A stretch of DNA of 47,355 nucleotides from JAAYYM01 sp964483155 (GCA_964483155.1 CAZAAC010000017.1:1-47355); one strand, 5' to 3'; counted from the stretch's first letter, positions 8,755 to 17,169 are shown. Translations and numbers: made by a program. The notes: generated by a model from the sequence alone, not told the origin.

Positions 8755-9225
8755 TTAAAAATACAAACTTTTAAAACATAACAGGTGAGCATTAAGCGCT
8801 TCTTTTAGCTTCCTGCTATCTCTTTCTTTAACTGCTTCTAATATATTCTTATGTTCATTTTGCGCGTTTATACGAATATCATAATTTTTTCTTAAAACAT
8901 CTCGATCAATCATATCATTTAAAGTTGCAACAAATAAAATAAGAACCTGATTTTTTGCGCATCCCATTAATTGCATATGAAAATGTCCGTCTAAGTCTGC
9001 AAATACCTTTCCATCTTCTATACAAGCATCCATCTCTTCCACTAAATGACTAAGTTCTTGAATATTTTCTTCTTCTACCCGTTCGATTACGATCTTTATC
9101 ATAGACAACTCCATAATTCTACGAGCTTCTACAATATCACACACTTCCAAATTTTCACTTGGAATATTTCCTTCAAACATATGTAAAATATTTTCAATAG
9201 TATGCTTTTTTACCTGGTATTCCAT
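8755..9225 (-). CDS. Stand-alone FCD ligand-binding domain protein (GntR/FadR-type regulator lacking its DNA-binding domain)
   Basis: 156 residues, against about 220-240 for a complete FadR-type regulator. The whole protein aligns with the all-helical FCD effector domain. Candidate metal ligands are Asp77 or Asp79, His83 (in 'DLDGHFHMQLMG'), His125 and His147, the usual D/H/H/H set. The N-terminal winged helix is absent. The start has a strong AAGGAGAATAGTAT site, and the preceding transporter gene ends only 44 bases upstream, so the missing domain is not encoded here in another frame. It may be a ligand sensor working through another protein, a metabolite-binding enzyme accessory, or a decayed regulator. 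Confidence 0.75.
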   Translation of the reverse strand: MEYQVKKHTIENILHMFEGNIPSENLEVCDIVEARRIMELSMIKIVIERVEEENIQELSHLVEEMDACIEDGKVFADLDGHFHMQLMGCAKNQVLILFVATLNDMIDRDVLRKNYDIRINAQNEHKNILEAVKERDSRKLKEALNAHLLCFKSLYF

Positions 9226-9269
9226 ATACTATTCTCCTTATTATCTGAATGTCATACTTCGTACTTTAC

Positions 9270-10196
9270 TTACAAGAACTTATTTACTAATATCATCAAA
9301 ATTGGTATGGTTATTACCATAAATACCATCGTCTGCACAACGGTGCGAGAGGCAAACTCACCTTCACAGTTATACTGTTCTGCATAAATTACGTTTAAAG
9401 AGCCTGAAGGTAAAGCTGTTAGGATTACACAAGTACCCGCAATAGCATTTGGTAAATTCAAAAATTTAATTACCAAAAACATAAAAGCTGGCAACATAAA
9501 CATTCTGCAAAATGATACTATATATGAATATTTATCTTTAAGAATATCTTTCATATTTGCGTCAGCCAAACTGCATCCAATTAAAATCATCGAAATAGGA
9601 ACTGTCATATTTCCAACGCTGGCAAATGCCGCTCCTATCATTTCGGGGATTTTTATTTGTAATAAAAAGAAAAAAACTGCGCATACGGATGCTATCGTGA
9701 CGGGATTTGTATATAGCATTTTAATCCTTACTTGTTTTTCTCCACTCAATAATGAAATTCCATAAGTAAAAAAAATCAATTGATAACATATATTGTAAAC
9801 TACAGCATATAAAGTTCCTTCAGCTCCATATAACTCAGCTGCCAATGGAAATCCAATAAACCCAACATTAGCAAAAACAACCATTTTTATAAATACTGCT
9901 TTGCCCTTTTCACTCAATTTTAACACTCTACTGATGATCTGTGCAAGTACCAATGCTACTAAGTAATAGCCCCCTGTGAGCATGCCCATAATAAGCATGT
10001 TTTCTGCTGCTTCTTTACTATAAAGATTTTGTGAGGACATTAAAATACTCATTGGTAAGATTGTTTTTACGAGCAAGTTATTCAATCCCTTTTGCCCATT
10101 ATTTGCAATAATATCTTTTCTCTTTAAAAAAAATCCTAAAGCAATCAAGATTATAATTTTTACAATAAGATTTATTATAATTTGATTTGTCATCAT
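9270..10196 (-). CDS. AEC (auxin efflux carrier) family transporter
   Basis: A 308-residue polytopic membrane protein with about ten hydrophobic segments in two five-helix halves and a central charged loop, typical of the AEC/PIN-like superfamily. Recognisable features are the N-terminal 'GFFLKRKDIIANNGQKGLN', the internal 'TMVPISMILIGCSL' and the C-terminal 'LPSGSLNVIYAEQYN' stretch. Bacterial members move organic acids such as malate or malonate. In this operon it could export the acid product or import a second substrate. It sits 18 bases after the racemase-family gene and 44 before the FCD gene. Confidence 0.88.
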   Translation of the reverse strand: MMTNQIIINLIVKIIILIALGFFLKRKDIIANNGQKGLNNLLVKTILPMSILMSSQNLYSKEAAENMLIMGMLTGGYYLVALVLAQIISRVLKLSEKGKAVFIKMVVFANVGFIGFPLAAELYGAEGTLYAVVYNICYQLIFFTYGISLLSGEKQVRIKMLYTNPVTIASVCAVFFFLLQIKIPEMIGAAFASVGNMTVPISMILIGCSLADANMKDILKDKYSYIVSFCRMFMLPAFMFLVIKFLNLPNAIAGTCVILTALPSGSLNVIYAEQYNCEGEFASRTVVQTMVFMVITIPILMILVNKFL

Positions 10197-10214
10197 CTAA
10201 TCCGTCTCCATTTC

Positions 10215-10997
10215 TTAAATAAACCCATAATATGGTCTTTGACAGACTGAAGAATGTAACCAGCGAATTAAGGTTACAAAATCAAAGACTGGAAGTTTGG
10301 TCACTGCTTGCACAGCGTAAGCATATGGTGGCATATCACTACATTCTAATAAAATAGCACCTACTTCATCATGCTCATTCATAATTTCTAGTGCCTTTCC
10401 AGCAACCTCATCTCTTACAACTCCATTATCAAATTCCCCTCGACCTTCAAGAATACAAGAAAATTCCTTTTCATGTCTCAAGTCTTTTATTACCAAACGT
10501 TTTTTTAGATTTTCACTGACACCACAGCTATCTAATAGTTGATTTGTTAAAGAGGCTTTATCTGCTGTTAGAATCCCAATTTTTTGCTCAGGTTTTAGTA
10601 GCGCTGCAATCCAAGGTATCTGTACTAAACTTGATATTGCAATTGGAATATCCATTTCCGCCGCCAAGCGACTTTGATAATTGCCAAAAAAGCCACAAGC
10701 TGAACTAATTGCTCTGCACCCCTCATTTTCTAGCTTCCTGCATGCTATCAAAATCTGATCATAAACTTCATCTCCAGCTTGAAAAAGATTAGGTATGTCC
10801 AGTCCTGAAACTTCTTTTAATCTTACAGGAAAATCGAATGTATAACCATTCACAATATTTCCAGGTACCATGGGATAATAGACATCATCTATATAAATAA
10901 TACCAATTGGATAACCCGCAATATTTTGACCTTTCAGCATCTTTACAATTTTTGTGTTTTCAGGTGTAGAATATCCATAAAAACTTTTTTCATCCAC
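10215..10997 (-). CDS. Aspartate/glutamate racemase superfamily protein
   Basis: 260 residues starting at a GTG with AGGAGG eight bases upstream. The two cysteines expected of the Asp/Glu/hydantoin racemase fold are visible: Cys101 in 'SSACGFFG' and Cys219 in 'LLECSDMPPYA', one per half of the pseudo-symmetric enzyme. Members racemise or epimerise amino acids or hydantoins, or cleave maleate-type substrates, without a cofactor. Placement directly after a DAO-type flavin dehydrogenase suggests it could set the stereochemistry of the substrate for that enzyme. The exact substrate is not predictable. Confidence 0.82.
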   Translation of the reverse strand: MDEKSFYGYSTPENTKIVKMLKGQNIAGYPIGIIYIDDVYYPMVPGNIVNGYTFDFPVRLKEVSGLDIPNLFQAGDEVYDQILIACRKLENEGCRAISSACGFFGNYQSRLAAEMDIPIAISSLVQIPWIAALLKPEQKIGILTADKASLTNQLLDSCGVSENLKKRLVIKDLRHEKEFSCILEGRGEFDNGVVRDEVAGKALEIMNEHDEVGAILLECSDMPPYAYAVQAVTKLPVFDFVTLIRWLHSSVCQRPYYGFI

Positions 10998-11028
10998 AAA
11001 TTTATCCTCCTACAGTCTATTTAAAAAA

Positions 11029-12210
11029 TTAACAGAATCTTGCGAAATCTAGCTTCGAAATATCAAAATCTGTTTCTTCCCCAGCGATCATTTGCGCCAC
11101 TTGTTTCCCTGTAAATGGAGAAAAACAAATGCCATCCCCTTCATGACCTGCAGCAATATAATAACCTGGAATGGTGTCTACATCTGATACAATAGGTAAA
11201 TGATCTATCACAAATGGCCTGACTCCCGAATAGGTACGAATACATTTAATATTTTCTAACTCTGGGAAGAATCGAATAGCTCTCTCACTGATTGCCTTTA
11301 ATGTCTCAATTTCTGTTCGAATATCAAATCCACGAAACAATCGATTACCTCCTACTAATAAATTATTTGCCCTCGTATATTCTAAATTAAACGCAACATT
11401 CTGACTTTCTACTAGTGAACTTACATTTCTCTTGAAATTTATATTGTCAAATTTTGACATCATATATCCATATTCTAATATTTTATGATTACATAAGCGC
11501 TCTGTTTGTTCTGATACCAGATTTGTTCCTTTTCTTGGAGATATGGGAATATGCAAATCTGTTAGTATCCCTATTTCAGGAGCCCATGCGCCTGCACAAT
11601 TTACAATTCGATCTGTTTGAATGATTCCATCTTCTTTTGTCTCAATTGAAGCAACTGCGTTTGTTTTTTCGTCAAGATTTATTTTGGTAATATTTCGATA
11701 AGTAAATATCTCAAGGCCTAGTTTTTTTCCTTCTTCAACAAAAGCAAAGCAGACCTTATAGGGGCTGACTGCAATGGCGCCGCTAGGTGGCGTATATAAA
11801 GCCCCAGCTAAATCTTTAGCAATATGAGGCTCCATCTGACATAGTTCATCTCTGTCTATCATTCTCAAGGCATAGCCATCTGCTCTTTGTTTTTCCATAT
11901 ATTCGCTGGCAGCCTCATATTCTGGTTCTGTTTCACACACATATAGACATCCTTTAGGGTCATACTCAAAATCAAACGTAAACTGTTTTGCTAGCTCTTT
12001 ATAATAATCAATACTAGCCTGTCCCATGGCAGTATCAATTCCAGGTTGCTTATCACAAATTAGGCATACTGCATCACAATGGCTAGAAGACCCATTTGCA
12101 ATATCACCCTTTTCTACGAGCGCTGTTTTATACCCTTTTTTGGTTAAATGGTAAGCAACGCTGGTCCCAATAGCTCCCGCCCCGATTACAATTACATCAA
12201 ATTTTTTCAT
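11029..12210 (-). CDS. DAO-type FAD-dependent amine/imino acid dehydrogenase (catalytic subunit, PDH-beta/HcnC-like)
   Basis: 393 residues. The N-terminal FAD-binding motif is 'VIVIGAGAIGTSVAYHL', followed by the acid after beta2 in 'ALVEKGD' and the region 'GSSSHCDAVCLICDKQPG'. The C-terminus has 'YYIAAGHEGDGICFSPFTG', the second FAD contact of the D-amino-acid oxidase/glycine oxidase (DAO) fold. In multi-subunit enzymes such as dye-linked L-proline dehydrogenase PDH1, hydrogen cyanide synthase and opine oxidases, this subunit oxidises a C-N bond and passes electrons to iron-sulfur and FAD partners. Here those partners lie just upstream; the ATG overlaps the stop of the BFD gene (TAATG). Likely substrates are amino, imino or N-substituted amino acids. 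Confidence 0.87.
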   Translation of the reverse strand: MKKFDVIVIGAGAIGTSVAYHLTKKGYKTALVEKGDIANGSSSHCDAVCLICDKQPGIDTAMGQASIDYYKELAKQFTFDFEYDPKGCLYVCETEPEYEAASEYMEKQRADGYALRMIDRDELCQMEPHIAKDLAGALYTPPSGAIAVSPYKVCFAFVEEGKKLGLEIFTYRNITKINLDEKTNAVASIETKEDGIIQTDRIVNCAGAWAPEIGILTDLHIPISPRKGTNLVSEQTERLCNHKILEYGYMMSKFDNINFKRNVSSLVESQNVAFNLEYTRANNLLVGGNRLFRGFDIRTEIETLKAISERAIRFFPELENIKCIRTYSGVRPFVIDHLPIVSDVDTIPGYYIAAGHEGDGICFSPFTGKQVAQMIAGEETDFDISKLDFARFC

Positions 12211-12494
12211 TATTCAACAATCCCCCTTGCCAAATTTCCAAATGTCATTGGTCTTACTGGTGGCCTTGGTGATGTGCTACCCGTTTCAGATGGGGCGATT
12301 TTAAGTTCCTGACATAGAATTTGTTGCACTAGTTTTTCACAAGTCCGTCCTTGACAAAGTCCCATACCAGCTCGCACACGTCTTTTCACACCTACCACAT
12401 CACGTGCCCCTTGCATAATTGCTTCTTTTATTTCACCTACTGTAATTTCTTCGCATCTACATACAATCATCTCATCCGAATCAAATCTTGTCAT
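12210..12494 (-). CDS. BFD-like [2Fe-2S]-binding protein
   Basis: 94 residues from the ATG at 12494, with GGGGG eight bases upstream; a TTG at 12497 is less likely. It has the bacterioferritin-associated-ferredoxin pattern CRC ('MIVCRCEEITVGEIKEAI') followed by 'GMGLCQGRTCEKLV', a C-x-C...C-x4-C ligand set for one [2Fe-2S] cluster. Small subunits of this type bridge the flavins in PDH1-type proline dehydrogenases and opine oxidases. The stop overlaps the start of the DAO gene, so the two are translationally coupled. Confidence 0.88.
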   Translation of the reverse strand: MTRFDSDEMIVCRCEEITVGEIKEAIMQGARDVVGVKRRVRAGMGLCQGRTCEKLVQQILCQELKIAPSETGSTSPRPPVRPMTFGNLARGIVE

Positions 12495-12499
12495 CAAGA

Positions 12500-13006
12500 T
12501 TACCCCCTTCTCATACTTCTTACTTCATCCGCATATTCTTTTGGAATTTCTATTGTAACAACAGGGGTATGATCAAAGCTTAAAGGGTTCATAACTTTAA
12601 CTACTTTCCCATCACATACCACCTTACCTCTTCGATTAACGGCTTCTACTACTAATCCCTCATCTGGAGTAGGACTATATTCATATGGAAAAGCAACGGT
12701 AGCTGTTGTAGCTGAGTATCCTTTATTTACAATAAAAATAGCAAGGCCGGAACATTTTGCAACACAAATACCACACCCTATGCACTTTTCTCCATCTAAT
12801 ATTGGTAAATTAGTAATAGGTTCANNNNNNNNNNCACCAATCTTAATTGCGCCTAACTTACATGCAACTTCACAAGGATTACAGGGTATCTCTTGTACAC
12901 ATTCTATGACTGCAATAGGTCCTTTTGCGTATCTTTCATTTGTTGGCATCTTTTGCATCTCTGCCAATTCATCATATTCTAAAAATCCAGTATTAATCAT
13001 CGACAT
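12500..13006 (-). CDS. [4Fe-4S] ferredoxin-type subunit of the amine dehydrogenase (contains an assembly gap)
   Basis: About 168 residues. I prefer ATG 13006 (GGAGG nine bases upstream) to a TTG at 13015. It has an N-terminal cluster motif 'CNPCEVACKLGAI' and a second motif 'CIGCGICVAKCSGLAIF'; the usual CP is CS here. Ten Ns at 12825-12834 replace bases between 'AIKIG' and 'EPITNLP'. The frame holds for gaps of 1, 4, 7 or 10 bases, so the true size is uncertain. The start overlaps the end of the FAD subunit gene by 14 bases. At about 19 kDa it matches the gamma subunit of PDH1-type complexes and should carry electrons between the flavin subunits. Confidence 0.82.
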   Translation of the reverse strand: MSMINTGFLEYDELAEMQKMPTNERYAKGPIAVIECVQEIPCNPCEVACKLGAIKIGXXXXEPITNLPILDGEKCIGCGICVAKCSGLAIFIVNKGYSATTATVAFPYEYSPTPDEGLVVEAVNRRGKVVCDGKVVKVMNPLSFDHTPVVTIEIPKEYADEVRSMRRG

Positions 13007-14095
13007 TGTCGTCAACCTCCATCAATTCTTCCTTAGAAGGTGCTCCCACCCTGATTCTATATTCTTCTAAAATATTATTTTTTTCTGCAAATCGACGTTC
13101 TCCAAATGGTCCCATTCTCAGTGCATCAAGTCGTTTCCAAATTTCAGTTCTTTCCTTGTTTCCTTCTTCTATGGTGAGATATCCCAAAGCCTCCGCAGCA
13201 GAAATACCTGCAATCTTTCCTTCTTCCAGTGCTGTATTTGCTTCTTCTACACCAGTGCTATCACCTGCAACATAAATCCCTTCTATTGATGTTTCCATGC
13301 TTTCATTATGTAAGGGAATAGACCCTCCAAATACACCATTGAAAGTATATTCACATTTCATTAATTTGGATAATTCTACAGAAGGTTTTAATCCAGCTGC
13401 TAAAGTCACCGTATCTGCTTCTAATTCTTTTTCTGTCCCTGAAATTGGCATAAAATTACTATCTACTTTGGCAATAATAACTTTGCTTACACAGCCATCT
13501 TCTCCCGGTATGGCTTCAACGATCGTATGATTCATATAAATAGGAACACCTGCTCTTCTTATCTTGGCTGCATTAATTGATAGGAAACAATTAATCCTAC
13601 ATTCCCGCTGCCAAGCATAACTACTCTGTTTCCTGGTTTCACATGATTTACATTAATCATTGTCTGCGCAGCGCCTGCTCCCATAACTCCAGGAATTGTC
13701 CATCCTTTGAAACGAATAACATTTTCACTAGCCCCTGTAGCTATAATTATTTTTTTTGCTTGAACTGTGATTACTTCTTTTTTATTTGAATCCATTCCTT
13801 TTTCTATAACTACTTTCATTCTTGGAAATAATCCAATAACAGTACTTCCTAACCAGATTTCAACTCCTGCTTCTTTTGCCTCATCCAATAATTGATTCCC
13901 TATATCAAATCCTCGTGTTCCGGAACGATGCTCACTAGAGCCAAAGAATTTATGTATTTGTTTAAAAAGCTGTCCACCTGCTTTCAGATTTAAATCAACT
14001 AATAGTACAGAGGCTCCTGCTTTTCCTGCTTCAATGGAAGCTGCTAATCCTGCTGGACCTGCACCAACAACTACCACATCTTTTTTCTGTAACAT
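12993..14095 (-). pseudogene. NAD(P)/FAD-dependent oxidoreductase subunit (HcnB/PDH-alpha-like), broken by an internal deletion and frameshift
   Basis: Two overlapping-family fragments make up one gene. The 5' part (14095 to 13559, 178 codons) has the FAD motif 'VVVVGAGPAGLAASIEAG', 'IIATGASENVIRF' and the NAD motif 'VVMLGSGNVGLIVSYQL', then stops after 'MQPR'. The 3' part continues in another frame ('AKIRRAGVPIYMNHTIVEA...') through 'GIYVAGDSTGVEEANTALEEGK' to 12993. From what I know of the family, about 20 residues usually lie between 'YQLMQ' and 'AKIRRAGVP'; they are missing, and the loss is not a multiple of three. The junction (13568-13573) is ATGCAG on the minus strand, consistent with a deletion between short direct repeats. 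It could be a true mutation or an assembly collapse. If real, the NADH-linked flavin subunit is lost. Confidence 0.8.
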
Positions 14096-14100
14096 TGTTC

Positions 14101-14415
14101 TTACTCCCCCTTCGATAATCCATCTTGCGTCTTTATTACCATTCCCTCACGTACTGGAGTAATACAAGTTCTGACATTCGCTTCTCCATCTACTACCATT
14201 GCACAATCTGTACATTGTCCTATCCCACAAAACAACCCTCTTGGCTCGTGCTTTTTTACGGTATATCGATTAATTTTGATTCCTGCATCTAATAACGCAC
14301 CCAAAATAGGCTCTCCCTCGTAAGCTTGAATTGTTTTTCCATCTACCCTTATTTCTACTAACTTTTCTTTTTTATCCACATCTAAAATGACGTGCTTTTC
14401 AATTCGCATTGACAT
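14101..14415 (-). CDS. [2Fe-2S]-binding subunit (HcnA-like)
   Basis: 104 residues from the ATG at 14415, which has AGGAGG about ten bases upstream; a longer frame to 14472 has no site. It has a plant-type ferredoxin-like fold with 'GLFCGIGQCTDCAMVVDGE' and 'VRTCITPVREGM', giving the C-x4-C-x2-C...C ligand set. This is the HcnA/SoxA-N-terminal-like module that in some organisms is fused to the FAD subunit encoded next (5 bases away). It probably feeds electrons to or from that subunit. Confidence 0.88.
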   Translation of the reverse strand: MSMRIEKHVILDVDKKEKLVEIRVDGKTIQAYEGEPILGALLDAGIKINRYTVKKHEPRGLFCGIGQCTDCAMVVDGEANVRTCITPVREGMVIKTQDGLSKGE

Positions 14416-14481
14416 GATAATGCTTCCTCCTACTTGTTTCGTAAAAAGGCATGTGTCCTTGAAAGAACCCATGCCACTTTT

Positions 14482-14859
14482 CTAACATATAACGGCAGTA
14501 AATTCCATTTCTACAAGGCATCCTTCAACCATCTTTACACATTCTGTACAGCAACGAGCCGGAAAGTTTCCTTCTGAAAAATATGGTTTATATTCTTCGT
14601 TCATTTCTGGAATTAATGTAATGTCAGAAATATAGATAGTAACTTTTCCTACATCATCCATAGATGCCCCCGCTGCTTCAAGAACAGCTTTTGCGTTTTC
14701 CATGGTGGCTTTTGTCTGTTCTCTCATTCCACCCTCGACCATTTCGCCAGTAATATCTGTACCAATCTGTGTTGTAAAAATCATATTTCCCATTTTAACT
14801 CCTAATGCATACGGTCCATGACATTCTCCACATTCTTTTGAATAAATTTGTTCTCTCAT
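14482..14859 (-). CDS. RidA family (YjgF/YER057c/UK114) imine deaminase
   Basis: 125 residues, normal length for the family, with AAAGGAGAATAAAGT before the ATG. The conserved arginine that binds the substrate carboxylate is in 'NFPARCCTECVKM', and the typical 'TTQIGTD' and 'VGKVTIYISDI' strands are present. RidA proteins hydrolyse reactive enamine/imine intermediates to keto acids and ammonia. Next to a flavin-dependent amine dehydrogenase it most likely processes the imine product. The cysteines around the active Arg (RCCTEC) are unusual and might bind metal or be redox-sensitive. Confidence 0.9.
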   Translation of the reverse strand: MREQIYSKECGECHGPYALGVKMGNMIFTTQIGTDITGEMVEGGMREQTKATMENAKAVLEAAGASMDDVGKVTIYISDITLIPEMNEEYKPYFSEGNFPARCCTECVKMVEGCLVEMEFTAVIC

Positions 14860-14886
14860 ACTTTATTCTCCTTTTCTTTTTTTTAT

Positions 14887-15879
14887 TTAAAATTTAATCG
14901 TTATCTCTTTGTTTACCAAACTAGATGGTCTCACCTTATCACTTAATCGCATGACCAATTGCTTCAACGCTCTTTTTCTTCCATCATAAAATGAATCTTC
15001 TGAAATGAAAGCTGCATGCGGCGTAATTACAACGTTTTCCAATGCAAATAATTCGCTTTTTTCATTTGCTTCATCTTCAATTACATCAATTCCAGCACCC
15101 TTAATCCATCCTTCTTTCAATGCTTTTACCAAAGCTTTTTCATCTACAACAGATCCTCTTGCTGTATTAATAAGAAAAGCGTTTGTTTTCATTTTTCTAA
15201 GTTCTTCTTCTCCTATTAGATGATAAGTAACATCTGGTATTAAGGGGCAGTGCAACGAAACAAAATCCGAGTTCTCTAATAATTCAGCTAGTGATTCAGC
15301 TTTTTTGCAACCAAATTCAGCTAAGTACTCTTTGGTTTTCGTTGGTGCATAAACCAGAACATTTAATCCTAACGCTTTTAGAATTGGTACCATTGCTTTG
15401 GGAATTTCTCCGAAAAATACCATTCCAAATATCATACCTGTCAGGCGAAATGTTTTATATCCCAATAATGGATCCCATTTTCCACTTCTTACAGAGCGAT
15501 CATAGAAACTAATCTTTCGAACCAAATCAAATAAAAAACCTATTGCATGCACAGCTACTTCTTCTGCACAAAACCCCGGAATATTAGTAACACAAATACC
15601 ATGCTCCGATGCAGCTTTGATATCTACATTGTTATATCCTATACTTTGAAGTGAAACGATTTTTAAATTTGGTAGTTGCTCTATCACTTCTCTTGTGACT
15701 TGTTCATATTCCACAACTAGGCCGTCTGCCTGAGATTCTTTCACATGAGATATAAAATCTTTTTTGTATTCTTTATCTTTCCTCTCAATAAGTTCAATAT
15801 CTTTTATTCCCCATTCCTCTAATAATGAATTCTCATAATCCAAATTATCATCAATATTAAAATATAGAACCTTTGCCAT
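14887..15879 (-). CDS. D-isomer-specific 2-hydroxyacid dehydrogenase family protein with a degenerate dinucleotide-binding loop
   Basis: 330 residues with the family's catalytic set apparently kept: Arg241 in 'INTARGSVVDEKAL', a Glu at 268 or 270 in 'GIDVIEDE', and His288 in 'VVITPHAAF'. The N-terminal catalytic half has 'LQSIGYNNVDIKAASEHGI'. The Rossmann loop, normally GxGxxG, reads FFGEIP at 155-160, so two of three glycines are replaced and one position is proline. Members reduce 2-keto acids to D-2-hydroxyacids with NADH; here NAD binding may be altered or lost. It starts 3 bases after the aminotransferase stop with a good AGGAGG, so it is translated as part of the operon. Confidence 0.85.
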   Translation of the reverse strand: MAKVLYFNIDDNLDYENSLLEEWGIKDIELIERKDKEYKKDFISHVKESQADGLVVEYEQVTREVIEQLPNLKIVSLQSIGYNNVDIKAASEHGICVTNIPGFCAEEVAVHAIGFLFDLVRKISFYDRSVRSGKWDPLLGYKTFRLTGMIFGMVFFGEIPKAMVPILKALGLNVLVYAPTKTKEYLAEFGCKKAESLAELLENSDFVSLHCPLIPDVTYHLIGEEELRKMKTNAFLINTARGSVVDEKALVKALKEGWIKGAGIDVIEDEANEKSELFALENVVITPHAAFISEDSFYDGRKRALKQLVMRLSDKVRPSSLVNKEITIKF

Positions 15880-15882
15880 TTT

Positions 15883-17169
15883 CTATTCCTCCTGACCTTT
15901 CATTTGTGATAGTGCCTTTTCTAAAATCGCAAGCCCTTCATCTAATTCTTCCTTTTTTACATTAAGAGGTGTTGCAAAGCGGAAACCATTTCCATTAATA
16001 CCGCAATTTAATGTAAGCATTTTGTTTTCAAAACAAATTCTACGTACTTCTGACCAAACCTCTGGCGCTGGCGTTCCATCTTTATGAGAATATTCAATTG
16101 CTACCATTAATCCTAATCCACGGATATCATAAATAATGGGATATTTTTTTTGTAGTTCATATAACTTTTCTTTTAAATATGCTCCCATATTATTTACATT
16201 CTCAAGTAATTTCCCATCTTCAAACTGATCTAATACTGCATTAGCTGCTGCTGCCACCAAAGGATTACCGCCAAATGTTCCTCCGTGCATCCCAGGATGC
16301 CATTCCTCCATGATTTCAGAAGTACTAATAACACCACTCATTGGCAAGCCACCTGCAATTGCTTTTCCTACAGTCATAATATCTGGAACTACACCAAAAT
16401 ATTCACTTGCAAACATCTTTCCTGTTCTTCCAAATCCTGATTGAATTTCATCAAAAATGAGTAAAATACCATTTTCTGAACAAAGTTCGCGTACTCCTTC
16501 AACAAAGCTTTTAGGTGGAACTACATAGCCCCCTTCTCCTTGTAGCGGTTCCATGTATATTGCTGCTACCGTATCTGGCGCCACAATATACTTAAACAAA
16601 TTTTTCAACTGACTCAAGCAATATTTTGAGCGTTGCTCTTCATCAAATCCATCTGGGCATAAATCTCTACTTGGATAAGGTGTGAAATATACTCCTCCCA
16701 TATGAGGTTCGTAATATTTTCTGTATTTAGCATTAGAACCTGTAATCGCAGTTGCTCCAATAGTTCTTCCATGAAACGAGCCCTGAAAAGAAATAATAGA
16801 CGGTCTCTTTGTATAAGCTTTTGCCAGCTTAATTGCACCATCCGTAGCCTCTGCACCACCATTTGAAAAAAAGATTGTGTTCAAATCTCCTGGTGTATAT
16901 GCTGAAAGTCTTTTCGCTAACGTTAAAGTAGACTCATAATTAACCATATTGAAAGATGCATTAATTAATTTGCCTGCCTGCTTACAAATTGCATCTACTA
17001 CAACTGGATGACTATGACCTAAAGCATTCACGGCAATTCCTTGTACAAAATCTAAGTATTTGTCCCCATTCACATCTGTTAAATAACAACCTCTACCCTC
17101 TACGACTACAAGATCTGTGGCTTTTGCCAAAGCAGGACTTAAATATTCCTTATATTCTTCAAATTTCAT
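15883..17169 (-). CDS. Class III (omega) aminotransferase, GabT/ArgD-like
   Basis: 428 residues, full length for PLP-dependent class III aminotransferases. Motifs: 'GIAVNALGHSHP' near the N-terminus, 'SNGGAEATDGAIKLA', Asp240 in 'LLIFDEIQSGFGRTG' stacking on the cofactor, and the Schiff-base Lys269 in 'DIMTVGKAIAGGLPMSG'. These enzymes move the terminal amino group of omega-amino acids such as GABA, 5-aminovalerate, ornithine or beta-alanine onto a 2-oxo acid, giving a semialdehyde. The next upstream gene is an iron alcohol dehydrogenase, so the pair could turn an omega-amino acid into a hydroxy acid. Substrate specificity cannot be read directly. Confidence 0.92.
   Translation of the reverse strand: MKFEEYKEYLSPALAKATDLVVVEGRGCYLTDVNGDKYLDFVQGIAVNALGHSHPVVVDAICKQAGKLINASFNMVNYESTLTLAKRLSAYTPGDLNTIFFSNGGAEATDGAIKLAKAYTKRPSIISFQGSFHGRTIGATAITGSNAKYRKYYEPHMGGVYFTPYPSRDLCPDGFDEEQRSKYCLSQLKNLFKYIVAPDTVAAIYMEPLQGEGGYVVPPKSFVEGVRELCSENGILLIFDEIQSGFGRTGKMFASEYFGVVPDIMTVGKAIAGGLPMSGVISTSEIMEEWHPGMHGGTFGGNPLVAAAANAVLDQFEDGKLLENVNNMGAYLKEKLYELQKKYPIIYDIRGLGLMVAIEYSHKDGTPAPEVWSEVRRICFENKMLTLNCGINGNGFRFATPLNVKKEELDEGLAILEKALSQMKGQEE

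Noticed and set aside
12993..13535. Treating the 3' half of the FAD subunit as an independent gene
   Set aside because: Its first ATG has no ribosome binding site and the residues upstream of it ('AKIRRAGVPIY') continue the family alignment, so it is the frame-shifted tail of the gene starting at 14095.
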